64,000 bases of DNA. Origin: Chitinophagaceae bacterium. Its GTDB lineage: Bacteria > Bacteroidota > Bacteroidia > Chitinophagales > Chitinophagaceae. The position numbers were made by a program, and so were the translations under genes. Shown piece by piece: positions 10,060 to 21,818 of the stretch. The stretch is taken from the NCBI GenBank assembly GCA_016703625.1, contig JADJBP010000002.1, positions 62,001 through 126,000 of the forward strand. The letters run 5' to 3'. Every line of letters starts with the position of its first letter. The first letter of the stretch is position 1. Under the pieces are notes generated by a model. That model worked only from the letters and a program-made list of their open reading frames with translations, ran no database searches and had not been told where the DNA came from.

Positions 10060-10231
10060 AAAAGGTGGATTTTGGATGTACAACAAAGCCTGGATAAAAA
10101 TAAACTTAAAATTGCCCGAATTTATTAGTGAAACTGCCCGATTTTTTTAAGTAAATACACTTGTGGTTTATACGGCTTATGTATAATACCTTGTTTGTTA
10201 ATAACAAACCGGTTTAAAAAGACAAAGGAAA

Positions 10232-10790
10232 TTACTGGTGAATGATAATTTTGTGGAAAACTTCCAGGTGTTTTTTTAAAATTTCACGGGTATCATTATC
10301 TGTAAGGTTTCCGTCTTCATCAAATTTTTTCTGGGCCAGAGATACACACACTACAAATTTATTGATATGCAGCATTTTTAAAGTATTGAAAACCGGGAGA
10401 AATGCCAGTTGCTCCCGTACCGTACCCCATTGCCCCTGAGTGGCCCCATCAGTGAAACATTTTTACCGATCGGTGGTGAATCTTCTCCTCTCGATGCAGT
10501 CGATGGCGTTTTTAAACCTCCCGGAATAGAATAATTGTATTCGGGCGAAGCGATTATAATGCCGTCAGCTACACTCAATGCTTGCCTGAATTTTTTTTTA
10601 CGGATTCGGGCCTGGCAGCCCTGTTTGGTATATCCATATCGCCATTATAAACCGGCAGATCAGCAAAAGAAAGAAACTTGATCGTTACATCAGCGGGGAG
10701 CAATACACTTGCCGCTTTAAGTAACATGGTATTATAAGATCCTTTTCGCAAACTGCCGGAAATACCAACAAGGTGGATAGCATTATTCAT
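10232..10790 (-). CDS. NADPH-dependent FMN reductase (frameshifted)
   Basis: Flavodoxin-fold quinone/FMN reductase. The start at 10790 gives MNNAIHLVGISGSLRKGSYN, the phosphate-binding GSLRxGSxN motif. SPEYNYSIPGGLK, the second flavin-contact motif, lies in the next fragment, and the tail LHINKFVVCVSLAQKKFDEDG is in a third frame ending at 10232. Breaks fall near 10600, 10500 and 10440; restored length is about 186 residues, normal for the ChrR/YieF group. Substrates may be quinones, chromate or flavins. It stands alone between repeat-rich regions. Confidence 0.85.
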
Positions 10791-10926
10791 GTCTGGTTTT
10801 TTTAAGTAATAACCAAACAAAAACTATGCTACATATAAATTAACCAGGAATACCCAGGCAGTGATATCAGCACAATAAACTTTTGACAGATGATGTATAC
10901 ATGCGTAATACAAATTTCAAATCACT

Positions 10927-13900
10927 TTATTTTTTTATAATTGAAATCAATTCCGCAACCTGGTTTTTAAGTTCCTCAATTTGTTGCTGCTGTTCCTGCA
11001 CGGCTTTAACCAGCGGCACAACAAATGATGCATATTGAATACTATAAAGTTTTGAATTGCCATGTGGAGCCCTTACACCGTTAAAATCAAAATTAGTTTC
11101 TTTTGCTGCCTGCTCTACTTCCTGTGCTAAAAATCCTGTTTGTAAGATCTTTTCCATGTCATATTTTCCTTCCCAATCCTGGTTATTTTTATACCCCATT
11201 TCATTTTTCCTGTGAATATTTAAATGATAGGTTACCGGGTTAAGCCTTGTAATGAAAGCAAGGCCGGGTACATTGCTGCGTATATTATCTTTTATGCGTT
11301 CATCACTGTAATTAAACCAACCTGTCTGCCCCCTATCCAGCTAACACTGCTGTTGCCTATTTCAATTTCGTTACTTTGTCCGGCTATCCAGCCTGCATAA
11401 TAACCAATCGCTGTGTGGTTACTGGTAGATGCAGGTTTATTGGCCCCGGCATAGAATCCAACACCGGTATTGTAGTTGCCGGTGGTATTTGTATATAGCG
11501 GCATGCCCGCGGGCGGTATTATATATCCCGGAGGTATTCAGGCGAAGTGTGGAAGAACCGTTTCCGGTATGGCAATGGGTGGTATTGGATGCAAGTGGCC
11601 CAACCCGGTTGCTGCATTCAGGTACCCGGTTGTATTTGAGTACAAAGCAATGTACCCGTTTGCATGATTGGAATAACCGGTGCTGTTGTTATATAACGTT
11701 TGAAATCCGAGAGCCGTGTTGTTAAGACCAGTGTTTACAGTACTGTTGGCAGAACCTCTTAGTGCCTCATAACCAAAAGCAACATTATTGTTGGTGAAAG
11801 GTGTAACAGTATTATTGGCATAAAACATGGCATATGTACCTACTGCCGTTGCATAACTGCTACATTATTATACAAAGCAGAATTCCCGATTGCCGTATTA
11901 AAGCTCCGGTTGTATTGGAAAGCATAGATTGATTTCCAATAGCAGAATTATTGTTTCGGTTGTATTACCATACAGCGACTGCGAACCAGTAGCCAGGTTA
12001 AAATTTCAGATGTGTTAAAATACAGGAACGGGCCATTGCCGGTGTTGGAATATCGCAGTATTATAAAACATTGAATTACTCCCGATTGAAGTATTGGTTG
12101 AACCTGTTAAATTTCCAAACAGTGCATTCAAACCAATGGCTGTATTGAAAGACCCGGTTGTACTATTATTCATTGAATTATTGCCAAGCGCTGTATTATG
12201 GTCACCTATTGTGTTTTTATTCAGGACTGCTTTGCCAATTGCTGTATTACCATTGCCGGAAGTATTATATACAAGTGACTGGCTGCCAACTGAAGTATTG
12301 TCAATACCGGTCGTATTATTGACTAATGCTGACCGGCCGGTTGCCGTATTATCACTGCCGGTAGTGTTCGATTGTAAAGCAACCAGACCAATCGCTGTGT
12401 TCCCGGTACCGGTAGTGTTGGAATAAAGTGCCTGGTGCCCGTTCGCCGTATTAAAAATTCCTGTTGTATTTGAATAAAGGGATTGTGAACCGGTTGCGGA
12501 ATTATACCACCGCTGGTATTGGAATACAGGGACTGGAATCCAATGGCAGTATTAGAAAAGCCATTGACATTTGCAAATAAAGATTTTGAGCCAACAGCTG
12601 TATTGCCCGTACCACTGGAATTACTGTACAAAGCCGAATCACCTATGGCAACCAGGTTACTGATGGTCGTATTGGTTCTCAATGCCTCCCGCCCAATGGC
12701 AATATTACTGTTACCATAAGTATTAAGGTAAAGGTTCCGGTACCCAATTGCAATATTATTATTCCCTCCCAGGTTAGATTCCAGTGATTCAAAACCAAGA
12801 GCGGCATTATAGCTACCGGTATTATTTTCGAATACAGCATGAAAACCTATGGCCGTATTGTTGATCCCTGTTGTATTCCAATAGAGTGCACTTGATCCTA
12901 CTGCAGTGTTGGCACTTGCATTAGAGTTACTAAATAAAGCCCAGGTTCCGAAAGCGGCATTGCCCGAACCTGTGGTATTAGAAACACCTGCCTGCGACCC
13001 CATAAACACATTATTATTACCTGATGTATTATTAAATCCTGCCGACCTTCCGAAAAAACTATTATCATTACCATTGGATAACTGGCCGGTAAATCTTCCG
13101 TAAAAAGTATTACCGGATCCTGTAATGTTATCTCTTCCTGCATTATCCCCAACAAAAGTGTTTAAAGAACCCGTTGTGTTTTTCATACCTGCACCTGAAC
13201 CTATGAATAGAATTCCGCTTGATTGATTTGTGCGTCCGGCATCATTACCTATGATGGTTGTCCAGGAACCAATGTTATTTATACCGGCATTTTTACCAAT
13301 TGAAACATTATAGCTGGCTGGTTGAAATGAAGCCTGCCGAATCGCCAACGGCTGTATTGGAAGTACCGGAGCTGTTTTGACGCAATGCATTGGCTCCAAC
13401 TGCAGTATTATTCCTGGCGGAAACCGATGAAGTCTGATTCAATGCTTCATACCCAACTGCTGTGTTGTCATTGGCATTATTGAAAAAAAGTGCAGATGTT
13501 CCAATGGCCGTATTCTGATGCCTGCAACATTATTATAAGAACTGAATGCTCCAACTGAAGTATTATAATTGCCGGTGGAATTACTGATCAGGGACCCATA
13601 CCCCATGGAAGTATTGTGTGTACCTGATAAATTGTTCAATTGGCTTGAGTACCCGAATGCGGCATTATAACTGACATTATCAATGATACCGGAACTTACA
13701 TTATTTACCTTAAAATTCAAAACGCGGTTATCGGTGGTGCCGATAAAATGGGTGGCCGGGTTTGTTAGCGCATTGCCGCTTCTTTCCATGACAGCGTATC
13801 TGCATTGCCGTTAATGGCTGCCACCCAGTTCCATTTAATACCATCATAATAATAAAAACCCAAACTATCGGGTGCATTTTGAAAAACGAGTAACCCGGTT

Positions 13901-14091
13901 GCCGGTGCCGCGATACCGGTACGGTCTGTTTTTGACATTCGGGGAATCAGCAAACCCTTACTCGTACTTTTTACATCCAGCAAGGCGCTTGCATTGGCCG
14001 TGCTGCCATCCGTATTAATGGCCAATGACTGGGCAGAAACCATGTTTGAGACAAACAAGGCTGATAATAAAAGCAGAATGATTTTTTTCAT
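10927..14091 (-). CDS. Giant secreted repeat protein with C-terminal S74 chaperone domain (multiply frameshifted)
   Basis: One gene in at least seven frame pieces. Residues 1-21 are a signal peptide (MKKIILLLLSALFVSNMVSA), followed by a conserved head (ALLDVKSTSKGLLIPRMS, GLLVFQN). The body is a long array of 17-residue repeats of type NTTGxxNTAIGxxALxS (51 bases each; I estimate around forty), as in YadA-head or tail-fibre beta-rolls. The C-terminus carries an intramolecular chaperone/peptidase S74 domain (NVPGLAFITRLNPVTYHLN, TGFLAQEVEQAA) and ends in a coiled coil (EQQQQIEELKNQVAEL). Such proteins trimerise; a surface adhesin or fibre role is inferred. Confidence 0.85.
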
Positions 14092-14159
14092 CGCTTTGGC
14101 TTTAAATAAATTATAAAAAATATACAGCTGAAAATAAATTTTCTATCCGGCCTAATTAC

Positions 14160-14506
14160 TCAAAATGGCTTAGCAACTTTATCAACATTCAGTGCGCCAT
14201 AATTAAATGTGTGTTTTGAGTCATCTGCCAAGTGACGATTGCTTTTTTGGACAGTAAACTTTTCTCCACCTGTACATCCCTGATATCAGATTTACAGATC
14301 TCCAGGAAACCCTCCCTTCCCCATTTTGTAAACAGTGCCTCAGATAATAAACCCCTGGCCGATACATCTAACCGGGCATCATACAAAAGCCGTTTATTGG
14401 TGATGGTTAACTTTCCATTGTACTTACCCCCATTTGGGGGAATATACAAAATGGCCCAGGTATCTATTTTTGTTTCCCCGGGCTGCATCTCTATTTTCAT
14501 ACTCAT
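14160..14506 (-). CDS. GRAM/PH-like domain protein (one frameshift)
   Basis: A protein of about 115 residues starting MSMKIEMQPGETKI. It contains the GRAM-like core GKYNGKLTITNKRLLYDARL and VQVEKSLLSKKAIVTL, with the tail LADDSKHTFNYGALNVDKVAKPF in the next frame because one T is missing near 14236. The stop is TGA at 14162-14160. GRAM-like bacterial domains are small PH-fold modules of unclear ligand. Its longer upstream frame from 14641 is unlikely to be coding. No operon partner is evident. Confidence 0.7.
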
Positions 14507-14800
14507 GTGTTTATGATTATTGCTTACCATTTTTGAAAAACAACTGTTTCCGGGCCAGGACGAAATCAATAAATCCGGTAAAGCACCACTTCCAAGAATG
14601 ATGAACCAAAATAAATCAAAGAATAAAAGCTTTCCGGCCACTTTTCATTAACGGCGGCTTTGATTGTGTTTTCGGTACAGCTACCTGTAGCGTATAGCTT
14701 TATATTGCGTGGTAAGCGGGTTCTTTAAAACCGGTATGCATGCAGATTTTTTTTTCTGCTTTATAACATTAACTTTAATGCCACGCAGCAATACTTTTAT

Positions 14801-17800
14801 ATGCGCACATACCTTTTAAATATAGGTTTCCTGTTTTGCCTGAAAATAGCAATTGGTTTTTCGGTACCGCTTTATGGCCAGCCACTTTTATTTGAAAACT
14901 ATTCTTCGGAGCAGGGCTTATCGCAAAACAGTTGCTATTCCATAGCACAGGACAATGAAGGGTTCATGTGGTTTGGAACACAGGATGGGCTAAACCGCTA
15001 TGATGGTAAACAGTTCAAAGTTTTTTTACCGCAGAATGATATCGGGAAAGAACTTCCGTCGAATTATATTTCGGCTCTTTTTTTTGATCAGCAAAAGAAC
15101 ATGCTATGGGTGGGCACGCTGCTTGGTACCTGTATGTATAACCCGCTGAAGGATTCTTTATCAGCATTATCCGAATTCTTTCCTTTTGCAGCCCGGCTGG
15201 AAAACACACCAGTTAAAAAGATCATTTCCTTTAAAGCAAATGAATACTGGTTCATAACCTACAACCACGGGTTGATGCTGCTGAACACGTGCCCGAACGC
15301 TGGAGTTCTTTTTTTGATGGGGACAAACACAGGGTTAACAGTATTGTTGAGCATAATGGTAAACTCATCGCAGGTCTTTTAGAAGATCTTTTTTATTTAA
15401 TACCTGATGGCAGGAATTACAAAACAAAACCGCTGTTGCCCGGGCATCCATTTACCGAGATCAGGGAACTGTACTCGTACCGCGGTTCGTTATGGATCGG
15501 AACGCTCACTTCCGGATGTTTTTACCTGGATGAACCTCCGGGTAAAGAAGCAGCAGTTCATCCTTTTAAAATAAAGGCCGGGGTATTGGATGTTTTATGA
15601 CCGATGCGCGGGTAAACTGTGGATTGGAACCCGGGGCGATGGCATTATCGTGTATGACCCGGTAGCGGCATGGCACAAACAGCTGCCCATGACCGTTATG
15701 ATAGCCGTACCCAGAAAGAACTTGTCTTATCCCTTTAAAGACAGGCAGGGCATCATGTGGCGGCCTAAGCGGAGCGGCCTTGCAAAATTTGACCCGCTTA
15801 AATTCCAGTTTCATGCCATTGTAAATGAACCCTCTAACCCGGCCTCCCTGCCGGATAATATGATCTTTGATATGTACAAAACAAGGGATGGCCATTATTA
15901 TGTTGGAACTCAAAACCAGGGAATAGCTGAATGGGATGTTGCCTGCAACCGCTTTCATACATATTCTGCATCTTCTAAAATTGGTGTGGTAAGCAATACC
16001 ATTTATGACATCACCGAAGATGATAATAATAATTTGTGGATAGCAAGCTGGGGAGGACTGATGCAATTGGACCGTAAAAGAAAACTGATCACTTATAAAG
16101 AGAACAATGAACTGCCAGCATCAAAAAAACTCTATGGCATCATCAAACTTAAACAGGCCGACAGCCTGTTCATAACAGGAGAGAACGGATCTGCTTTTTT
16201 TTTCATTGAAAGATCAGCGCTGGGCCGCTTTACCGTCCGGTATCCGCTGGCCCCTCCAGTTACCTCGGCAGGTATATGTATGAAGATGACAACCCATCAT
16301 CGGGTATGCACGGTTGGCGCCGGTTTGGGTAAATATGATTACCGCAGATCAACCTTTGAAGTGATTGAACCGGTAAAAAAATATGCCATCTAAGGCACCT
16401 GCTGCCCGACGGGCAATTATTCTGGCTGGCTACCGATAACGGAATTATCCTGTACAACCATCAAAAGAATATGGTGGTAAAACACCTGAGGCTGAATACC
16501 ACCGGACTGTCGAATGTTTGCTATGCCATTCAAAAAGACAATGCAGGTTTTTTTTGGGTAAGTACCAATATGTGGATCTATAAAATAAATCCACAGAAAG
16601 ATTATGCCGTTCAACATTACAATACCGGCAACGGCCTCTTTCTTGAATACAATACATCCTGTACGCTTAAAGAAAATGATGGTAACTTTTGTTTGGCGGT
16701 ACCGGTGGCATCACCAGTTTCAACCCTGCTGACCTGGAAGAAAATGAGTTCAGCCCGGTACCAGTGATCACTGCCATGCAGGTAAATGACGTTAACCGGC
16801 AACTGAAAAATGCTGCTGCCGGTTTAGATCATATTTCACTAACACATGACCAGAATTTTATCACATTTAATTTTGCAGTAACCAATTTTTCCAACCAGAA
16901 TAATAACCAGTTCGCTTACCGGCTCAAAGGGCTTTCCGAAAACTGGACCAACTGTGGAAACCGTAATTTTGTGAGTTATACCAGCCCCCCGATTATGTTT
17001 TTGAGATCCGTTCATCCAACAGTGACGGGAAATGGTGTAAGGTAGCCACTCTGGGCTTTCATACATCCGCCATGGTGGCAAACCTGGTGGTTCAGGATTT
17101 CTGACTGGCATTTCGGCCCTCATTACTGGTTTGTACGCAGAAGGATACAGGTGATCCGAAGGAAGCTACCTTAAAAACAAAAATAACGAAACAGAAATGA
17201 TGGCGCTCAGGGCACAGATGAACCCGCATTTTATATTCAACAGCCTCAACAGCATCCGTGAAATGATCCTGCACACTAAAAACAAAAGCGTCACATTTTC
17301 TCAGCAAGTTTGCCCAACTGATCAGGATGACACTCAACCATTCGGGGCAGTCATTCATTTCTTTACGCAATACCATGGAATACCTGCACCGTTATGTTGA
17401 AATGGAACAGGTACGCAATGCCGATTTTACCTGCAGGATACTGGCCGATGATGAGCTGGACCCTGATGAAACCATTTTACCGCCAATGTTGATACAACCC
17501 TTTATTGAAAATGCGATCTGGCACGGCACATCCGGCAATAAAAAGAACATCAACATCAATGTTGATTTTAAAAAAGTGAATGACCAGCTTGTTTGCATCA
17601 TAGACGACAACGGTATCGGAATTAATCAATCGCTTGAATTAAAAAGCACCAATGCCGGCGGGCATCAACCCGTGGGTATCAGCAATATTCAAAACCGTAT
17701 ACACCTGCTGAATGAAAAATATAACCTGCACAGCAGTATTACGGTTGAGGATAAATTGAACCTGCCCGGTTACGGCGAAACCGGTACCATTGTCACTTTA

Positions 17801-17830
17801 CGTTTACCGCTTGAAATAACAAAAAAATGA
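14801..17830 (+). CDS. LytS-type sensor histidine kinase with periplasmic propeller (multiply frameshifted)
   Basis: Membrane sensor, about 1010 residues once frames are joined. A signal peptide (MRTYLLNIGFLFCLKIAI) precedes reg_prop repeats of the two-component ligand-binding beta-propeller (SSEQGLSQNSCYSIAQD, FMWFGTQDGLNRYDG, LWIGTRGDG, LWIASWGGL, FFWVSTN). A Y_Y_Y-like domain follows (FAYRLKGLSENWTN), then the kinase with phospho-accepting His in MNPHFIFNSLNSI and an ATPase with ENAIWHG and DDNGIGI. Its TGA overlaps the ATG of the LytTR regulator at 17827, indicating translational coupling. Breaks near 15290, 15595, 16390, 16690, 17035 and 17300 look like indel errors. The propeller suggests a polysaccharide- or surface-derived ligand. 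Confidence 0.88.
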
Positions 17831-18594
17831 AACCAATAAAAACATTGCTGCTGGATGATGAGCCCAGGGGCTTAAGTTCATTGCAGTCACTGCTGAAGAT
17901 GAACTGTCCCGAAGTGGACATCATTGCCATGTGTGGCAGCGCAGCCGATGCAAAGGAAAAGATCGCAGAGTTAGCCCCCCAATTGGTATTCCTGGATATT
18001 GCCATGCCGGGCAAGACCGGCTTTGACCTGTTGAGGGAACTGCCTGAGATCAACTTCGAGATCATTTTTGTGACCGCACACAATAATTATATGACGCAGG
18101 CTTTTCATTTCAGCGCTGTTGATTACCTGTTGAAACCCGTTGATGAAGAATTATTGGCAGAAGCTGTAAAAAGAGCGGGTAAAAATATTGCTGCAAAAAC
18201 CGGCAGGCGGCACATTGAAACACTGCTGCACAATATCGGGCACAAGAACGGTTCTCAAAAAATGAAACTCTGTATCCCTTCGGTAAAAGGTTTCCAGGTG
18301 ATCGATATACAGGATATCATTCATTGCGAGGCAAGCGGTAATTATACCAACTTTCATTTCCTCAATCACCCGCTGATCTGTGCTTCCAAACCCATACATG
18401 AATATGAAACCCTGCTGGGTGACAGTAATTTTGTACGTATCCATAAATCATTTTTGGTAAACCTGGAGCATATCAAAGAATATATACGCGGTGAAGGCGG
18501 CAGCGTTATGCTCTCCAACGGGTATGAAGTGGAAGTATCAAGAAGAAAAAAAGATCTGCTGATGGAAAGGATGAAGGCCTATTATAAATTCTGA
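17827..18594 (+). CDS. LytTR-family response regulator
   Basis: A 255-residue intact regulator. The receiver domain (1-120) has the acidic pocket D10-D11, phospho-acceptor D57 in VFLDIAMPG, T/S in FVTAH and K in LLKPVDE. The C-terminal LytTR DNA-binding domain (about 150-250) shows DIIHCEASGNYTNFHF, FVRIHKSFLVNLEHI and the VEVSRRKKDLL end. The ATG overlaps the kinase stop as ATGA, so it is the cognate partner of the propeller kinase. Target promoters cannot be read from the window. Confidence 0.95.
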   Translation: MKPIKTLLLDDEPRGLSSLQSLLKMNCPEVDIIAMCGSAADAKEKIAELAPQLVFLDIAMPGKTGFDLLRELPEINFEIIFVTAHNNYMTQAFHFSAVDYLLKPVDEELLAEAVKRAGKNIAAKTGRRHIETLLHNIGHKNGSQKMKLCIPSVKGFQVIDIQDIIHCEASGNYTNFHFLNHPLICASKPIHEYETLLGDSNFVRIHKSFLVNLEHIKEYIRGEGGSVMLSNGYEVEVSRRKKDLLMERMKAYYKF

Positions 18595-18633
18595 GGTAAG
18601 CCGCTTAATGCTGCAAATTTTTTATACTACTGG

Positions 18634-18981
18634 TCACAAGGTCCATTCTTTCTTCATTTTGTTAAGTATGGCTGATACCACAGATAACAATAAACCAAAA
18701 ATAAATGCCCACAGAAAGCCATCGATGTAGATGCCGGATACAAATTTATCTGCCAGCAGGATAATGAGTACATTGATCAGGAGAAAAAGACCCAATGTGA
18801 TTATGGTTAACGGCAGGGTGAGTATGACGATGAGGGGCTTTACCAGGAAATTAAGAACGGCAAGAACCAACGCAAAAACAACCGCGGTAGTGAAAGACTG
18901 GATCACAACATGTGGCTTAAGCAACTCCGACAGGGCAAACACTACAACAGCAGTAACCAGTATATTAATGATCCAGCGCAT
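18634..18981 (-). CDS. Phage_holin_4_2 / YvlD-type membrane protein
   Basis: A 115-residue protein with about four hydrophobic helices. Signature stretches are VLAVLNFLVKPLIVILTLPLTIITLGLF and the DGFLWAFIFGLLLSVV segment, typical of the YvlD/holin-4_2 family. Despite the family name these are ordinary chromosomal inner-membrane proteins, often linked to envelope stress. It is convergent with the LytTR regulator and monocistronic as far as visible. Confidence 0.85.
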   Translation of the reverse strand: MRWIINILVTAVVVFALSELLKPHVVIQSFTTAVVFALVLAVLNFLVKPLIVILTLPLTIITLGLFLLINVLIILLADKFVSGIYIDGFLWAFIFGLLLSVVSAILNKMKKEWTL

Positions 18982-19078
18982 AATAATGTTTTTTATGAAG
19001 TTACATTAAATAACTGCATGGCAGCAAAAAATAATACAACGGTACAGACAAAACGAAGAATTATGTAAGTTCCTAATA

Positions 19079-19402
19079 TCAATGCACTTTAATTGATGTT
19101 AAATGCACGATCTTTTGTGGCGGGGTTGAACAGAAGCATACAAAATCCTTACCTGTTACCACATAACAGATATCTACCATAAGGCTGTCAATTTTAAACT
19201 GGCCATCGAGATTATCAGGAACCTGGTATTTGAATGCAGCCGTATCGGTCAATAAGATCCAGCCCAGTCCATCTACATTGGGATCTCCGCCATAGTAAAC
19301 CATAGCTTTAGTACAAGTGTCGGTTGAAGCGTTTGTATTATCTTTTTTGCATGAAACCATTGCTAAAAGAACTATACCGGCAATGAATAGTATTTTTTTC
19401 AT
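19079..19402 (-). CDS. Hypothetical lipoprotein
   Basis: A 107-residue protein with lipoprotein signal MKKILFIAGIVLLAMVSCKKD; the lipobox Cys is at residue 18, and the following KKD is the pattern seen in exported Bacteroidota lipoproteins. The mature part contains several Cys (TCTKAM, DICYV, VCFCSTPP) and aromatic residues. No family is recognised. Confidence 0.65.
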   Translation of the reverse strand: MKKILFIAGIVLLAMVSCKKDNTNASTDTCTKAMVYYGGDPNVDGLGWILLTDTAAFKYQVPDNLDGQFKIDSLMVDICYVVTGKDFVCFCSTPPQKIVHLTSIKVH

Positions 19403-19492
19403 AGGGAACTATTTAGATTTATTTAAAGGCAAAAACTGGTCCAGCTTAAATGATATTGATAATTATGTAACTATTTTCCAGGCGAGTAGCTG

Positions 19493-19585
19493 GTACAGTA
19501 CCTGCCTGCTCAACTTAGCGTAGCTTTTGCGGAGCAAGGTTGGCAAACAGGGCTATGCGAAAGCGGGCAGGCAGACTCGCTGTAC
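19493..19585. repeat. Imperfect palindromic intergenic element
   Basis: About 93 bases bounded by GTACAG and CTGTAC. Inside these are CCTGCCTGC and GGGCAGGCAG in inverted orientation, and partially matching arms around TAGCTTTTGCG and TATGCGAAAGCG. It has higher GC than the flanking spacer and lies in the gap (19403-19742) between the lipoprotein and the vWA-like gene. The core word CCTGCC/GGCAGG recurs in the NagB insert at 49929. It looks like a small non-autonomous repeat. Confidence 0.55.
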
Positions 19586-19742
19586 TAAGAAGGTTCAATC
19601 AAATCAAAAAACGACGGGGCAACGCTGTGCTCAATATCATGCTGTGAGACCCGTCTGAAAAGGTTAGAAAGAGTTTATATAAAAATATTATCTTGCAGCG
19701 TAATTGATCGCCTGCCTTTATTCTTATGAACCAATCGCCTGT

Positions 19743-21248
19743 ATGCAGAAATATATCCTCCTCCTTTTTATCCTCCATCTATCAACTAAAAGTGTTGGGC
19801 AGAAAACTGTTTTTATTGAAAAATATACCTTACCTGCAGAAAAGAAACCGGGACAGGTTATTGTAGAAATGCCTTTTGGTTATTCCAATATTCTGAAGAT
19901 TTTTGGAGACACAGCAGGTTTAAGAACTGCCGGAGATATTTTTATTGACGTTGCCTGCACCGACTATCCCATCAATGCATCTTTACAGGTGCTGAATAAA
20001 AGCAGGGTTGCCTCTTTTTTGAAACAATTCCCCTTCATTGAAGAAGATCAACTGGCGCAGGTGAATTTTTTCCAGCAAACTGATGGTGCCCAAAGGGAAA
20101 AAGCGATAACCATGTTTCATGGTTTGATCATAACCTTCAGGCCCAGGCAGAATGCGGCAAACGCAAAAGCGGAAGTTGAAAAACTGGAGGAAATTGTACA
20201 AACAGGTTCACCAGGCACTGCTGTAAAGCCCGCAAAACTAACAAAGAAAAAAGACCCGCCCGTCACCGATCCTGAAAAATTATATGCACAAAGGCCACGC
20301 AAATTTGTAAATGGAAAGTGGTATGTACTGGTGGGCAGGGGTGGTATTGCATCTGCAGATGAGGATATGCCAAAAAAGTCACCGCTTGATTCATTTATAA
20401 CACGTGAGCCAAAAGAAGCACTGGATGAGGGTTTGATAAACAAAGATGAATATAAAGAATTTAAAAAATCCATTTCTATCAGGATCTATTACCCGCGGTG
20501 GGTTGAACTGGATAAGCTGATGCCCAATAAACCGGTTAGCGTTACTGACAAAGCGAAGAAGGTTGTTACCATAACAAATGGAATACCCGATTCCTCTATT
20601 TTAAAGATCCTGGACAGGACAGGCTGGGAAAAGGCCACCATAGTGGCTGATGTTACCGGCAGCATGTACAAATACACCGCACAGCTTTTGTTGTGGATAA
20701 AAGCAAGTCCTGTTGGCAGCCTGTCAAAGAACTTTGTATTTTTTAACGACGGAAATAATATGCCTGATAAGGATAAAAAATTAGGCAGCACCGGTGGCAT
20801 TTATTTTAGAAGCTGCAATAGCTATACTGAAGTTGAAAATTTGATGAAATCAACCATGCTTAAAGGCGCAGGCGGCGACTATCCCGAGAATAATATCGAA
20901 GCCCTTTTAAAGGCAGAAAAAGCTTTTCCTGCAACTGAATTCCAGGTTATGATCGCCGATAACTGGGCGGCAATAAAAGATAAAATACTTTGGCAGCATC
21001 TTACAAAGCCGGTAAGGATCATAGTGTGCGGGGCCACCGAGTTCAATGTACATATTGATTATCTGAACCTGGCAAGAAAAACCAATGGTTCTGTTCATTT
21101 AATGGAGAGCGACCTGTACAACCTTTCGGGTCTAAAGGAAGGAGAGATCTTAAAGGTTGGTAAGAATAGTTTTATTGTTAAGAACGGGATGTTTGTGGAG
21201 ACGGGATATGAATATGAAAATAAAATTTCCGTAAGCCATGGTTCATGA
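19743..21248 (+). CDS. Secreted vWA-like protein, unknown function
   Basis: From the ATG at 19743 (MQKYILLLFILHLSTKSVGQ, a signal peptide) the protein has 501 residues. A charged middle region rich in Lys, Pro and Glu is followed by a von Willebrand A-like fold from about residue 300. This holds TIVADVTGSMYKYT, a metal-ion-dependent adhesion site of DxTGS type, then GGDYPENNIEALLKA with a second candidate metal Asp and VRIIVCGATEFNVHIDYLNLA. vWA domains bind proteins or matrix. The partner is unknown and the gene is alone. Confidence 0.6.
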   Translation: MQKYILLLFILHLSTKSVGQKTVFIEKYTLPAEKKPGQVIVEMPFGYSNILKIFGDTAGLRTAGDIFIDVACTDYPINASLQVLNKSRVASFLKQFPFIEEDQLAQVNFFQQTDGAQREKAITMFHGLIITFRPRQNAANAKAEVEKLEEIVQTGSPGTAVKPAKLTKKKDPPVTDPEKLYAQRPRKFVNGKWYVLVGRGGIASADEDMPKKSPLDSFITREPKEALDEGLINKDEYKEFKKSISIRIYYPRWVELDKLMPNKPVSVTDKAKKVVTITNGIPDSSILKILDRTGWEKATIVADVTGSMYKYTAQLLLWIKASPVGSLSKNFVFFNDGNNMPDKDKKLGSTGGIYFRSCNSYTEVENLMKSTMLKGAGGDYPENNIEALLKAEKAFPATEFQVMIADNWAAIKDKILWQHLTKPVRIIVCGATEFNVHIDYLNLARKTNGSVHLMESDLYNLSGLKEGEILKVGKNSFIVKNGMFVETGYEYENKISVSHGS

Positions 21249-21350
21249 AATAGGAACCTATTGTATCTCACCTGGCCTGTTTGTGGTATTGAATCAGCTT
21301 TAAATGATACTGCAGAACACTTACACCAGATGGGTTTTTCAAAATATTTC

Positions 21351-21505
21351 ACCCCTTCGGGGTTTTAATACTATCACCACTTTTATTCTAAAAAAATAAC
21401 ATCCCTTCGGGATTAAAAGGAACAAAGCCTGAAATAAAAAGTAGCAAAGCCTGAAAGGCTGATTTTATTATAGAAATTTACATACAGAGAATACAGAACC
21501 CTGAA
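21351..21505. repeat. Cluster of four small hairpin words in a gene-free gap
   Basis: The gap 21249-21818 holds four short palindromes: ACCCCTTCGGGGT near 21352, TCCCTTCGGGA near 21403, AGCCTGAAAGGCT near 21447 and ACCCTGAAAGGGT near 21498, each next to A/T-rich tracts. The words are variants of one CCCTNNNAGGG-type hairpin often seen between Bacteroidota genes. The remainder of the gap has a GAACACTTGCG word at 21706 and nothing coding that I recognise. Confidence 0.5.
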
Positions 21506-21818
21506 AGGGTGAAATTGGAAATATTCAAATCAGAAAATATTCTCCCCATGCCTTGGTTCGTGAGATACGAAACAATGCGAAATATCAAATCAGCTTTTCC
21601 CGCCGCACGTCCTCCCCTGCCAACGGTGTTCATAATTGAATACCTGTCTTGTAAACTTCGGACATCATCTGGCGGAATTAATAAGCACCAGGTGATCCTG
21701 CAGAACACTTGCGACATATGAGTATTCCAGTTAGTTCATATAGGTTTAGTACCATTGAAATAAAAATGTGCGATATTCTGAATTATCCGCAATAGTTTCG
21801 GTGATAATCGTATAGCCA

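Noticed and set aside
12094..12426. Plus-strand ORFs opposite the repeat protein
   Set aside because: They are antisense shadows of the repetitive coding strand, with Val/Leu/Pro periodicity and no signal or family match.
11300..13700. Regular 51-base repeats resembling a CRISPR array
   Set aside because: The repeats are degenerate, have no unique spacers and translate on the minus strand into NTTGxxNTAIG units of one protein with a signal peptide and S74 domain.
18634..18981. Phage holin as a sign of a prophage
   Set aside because: The holin-4_2 family name is misleading; no other phage genes, integrase or att sites occur nearby.
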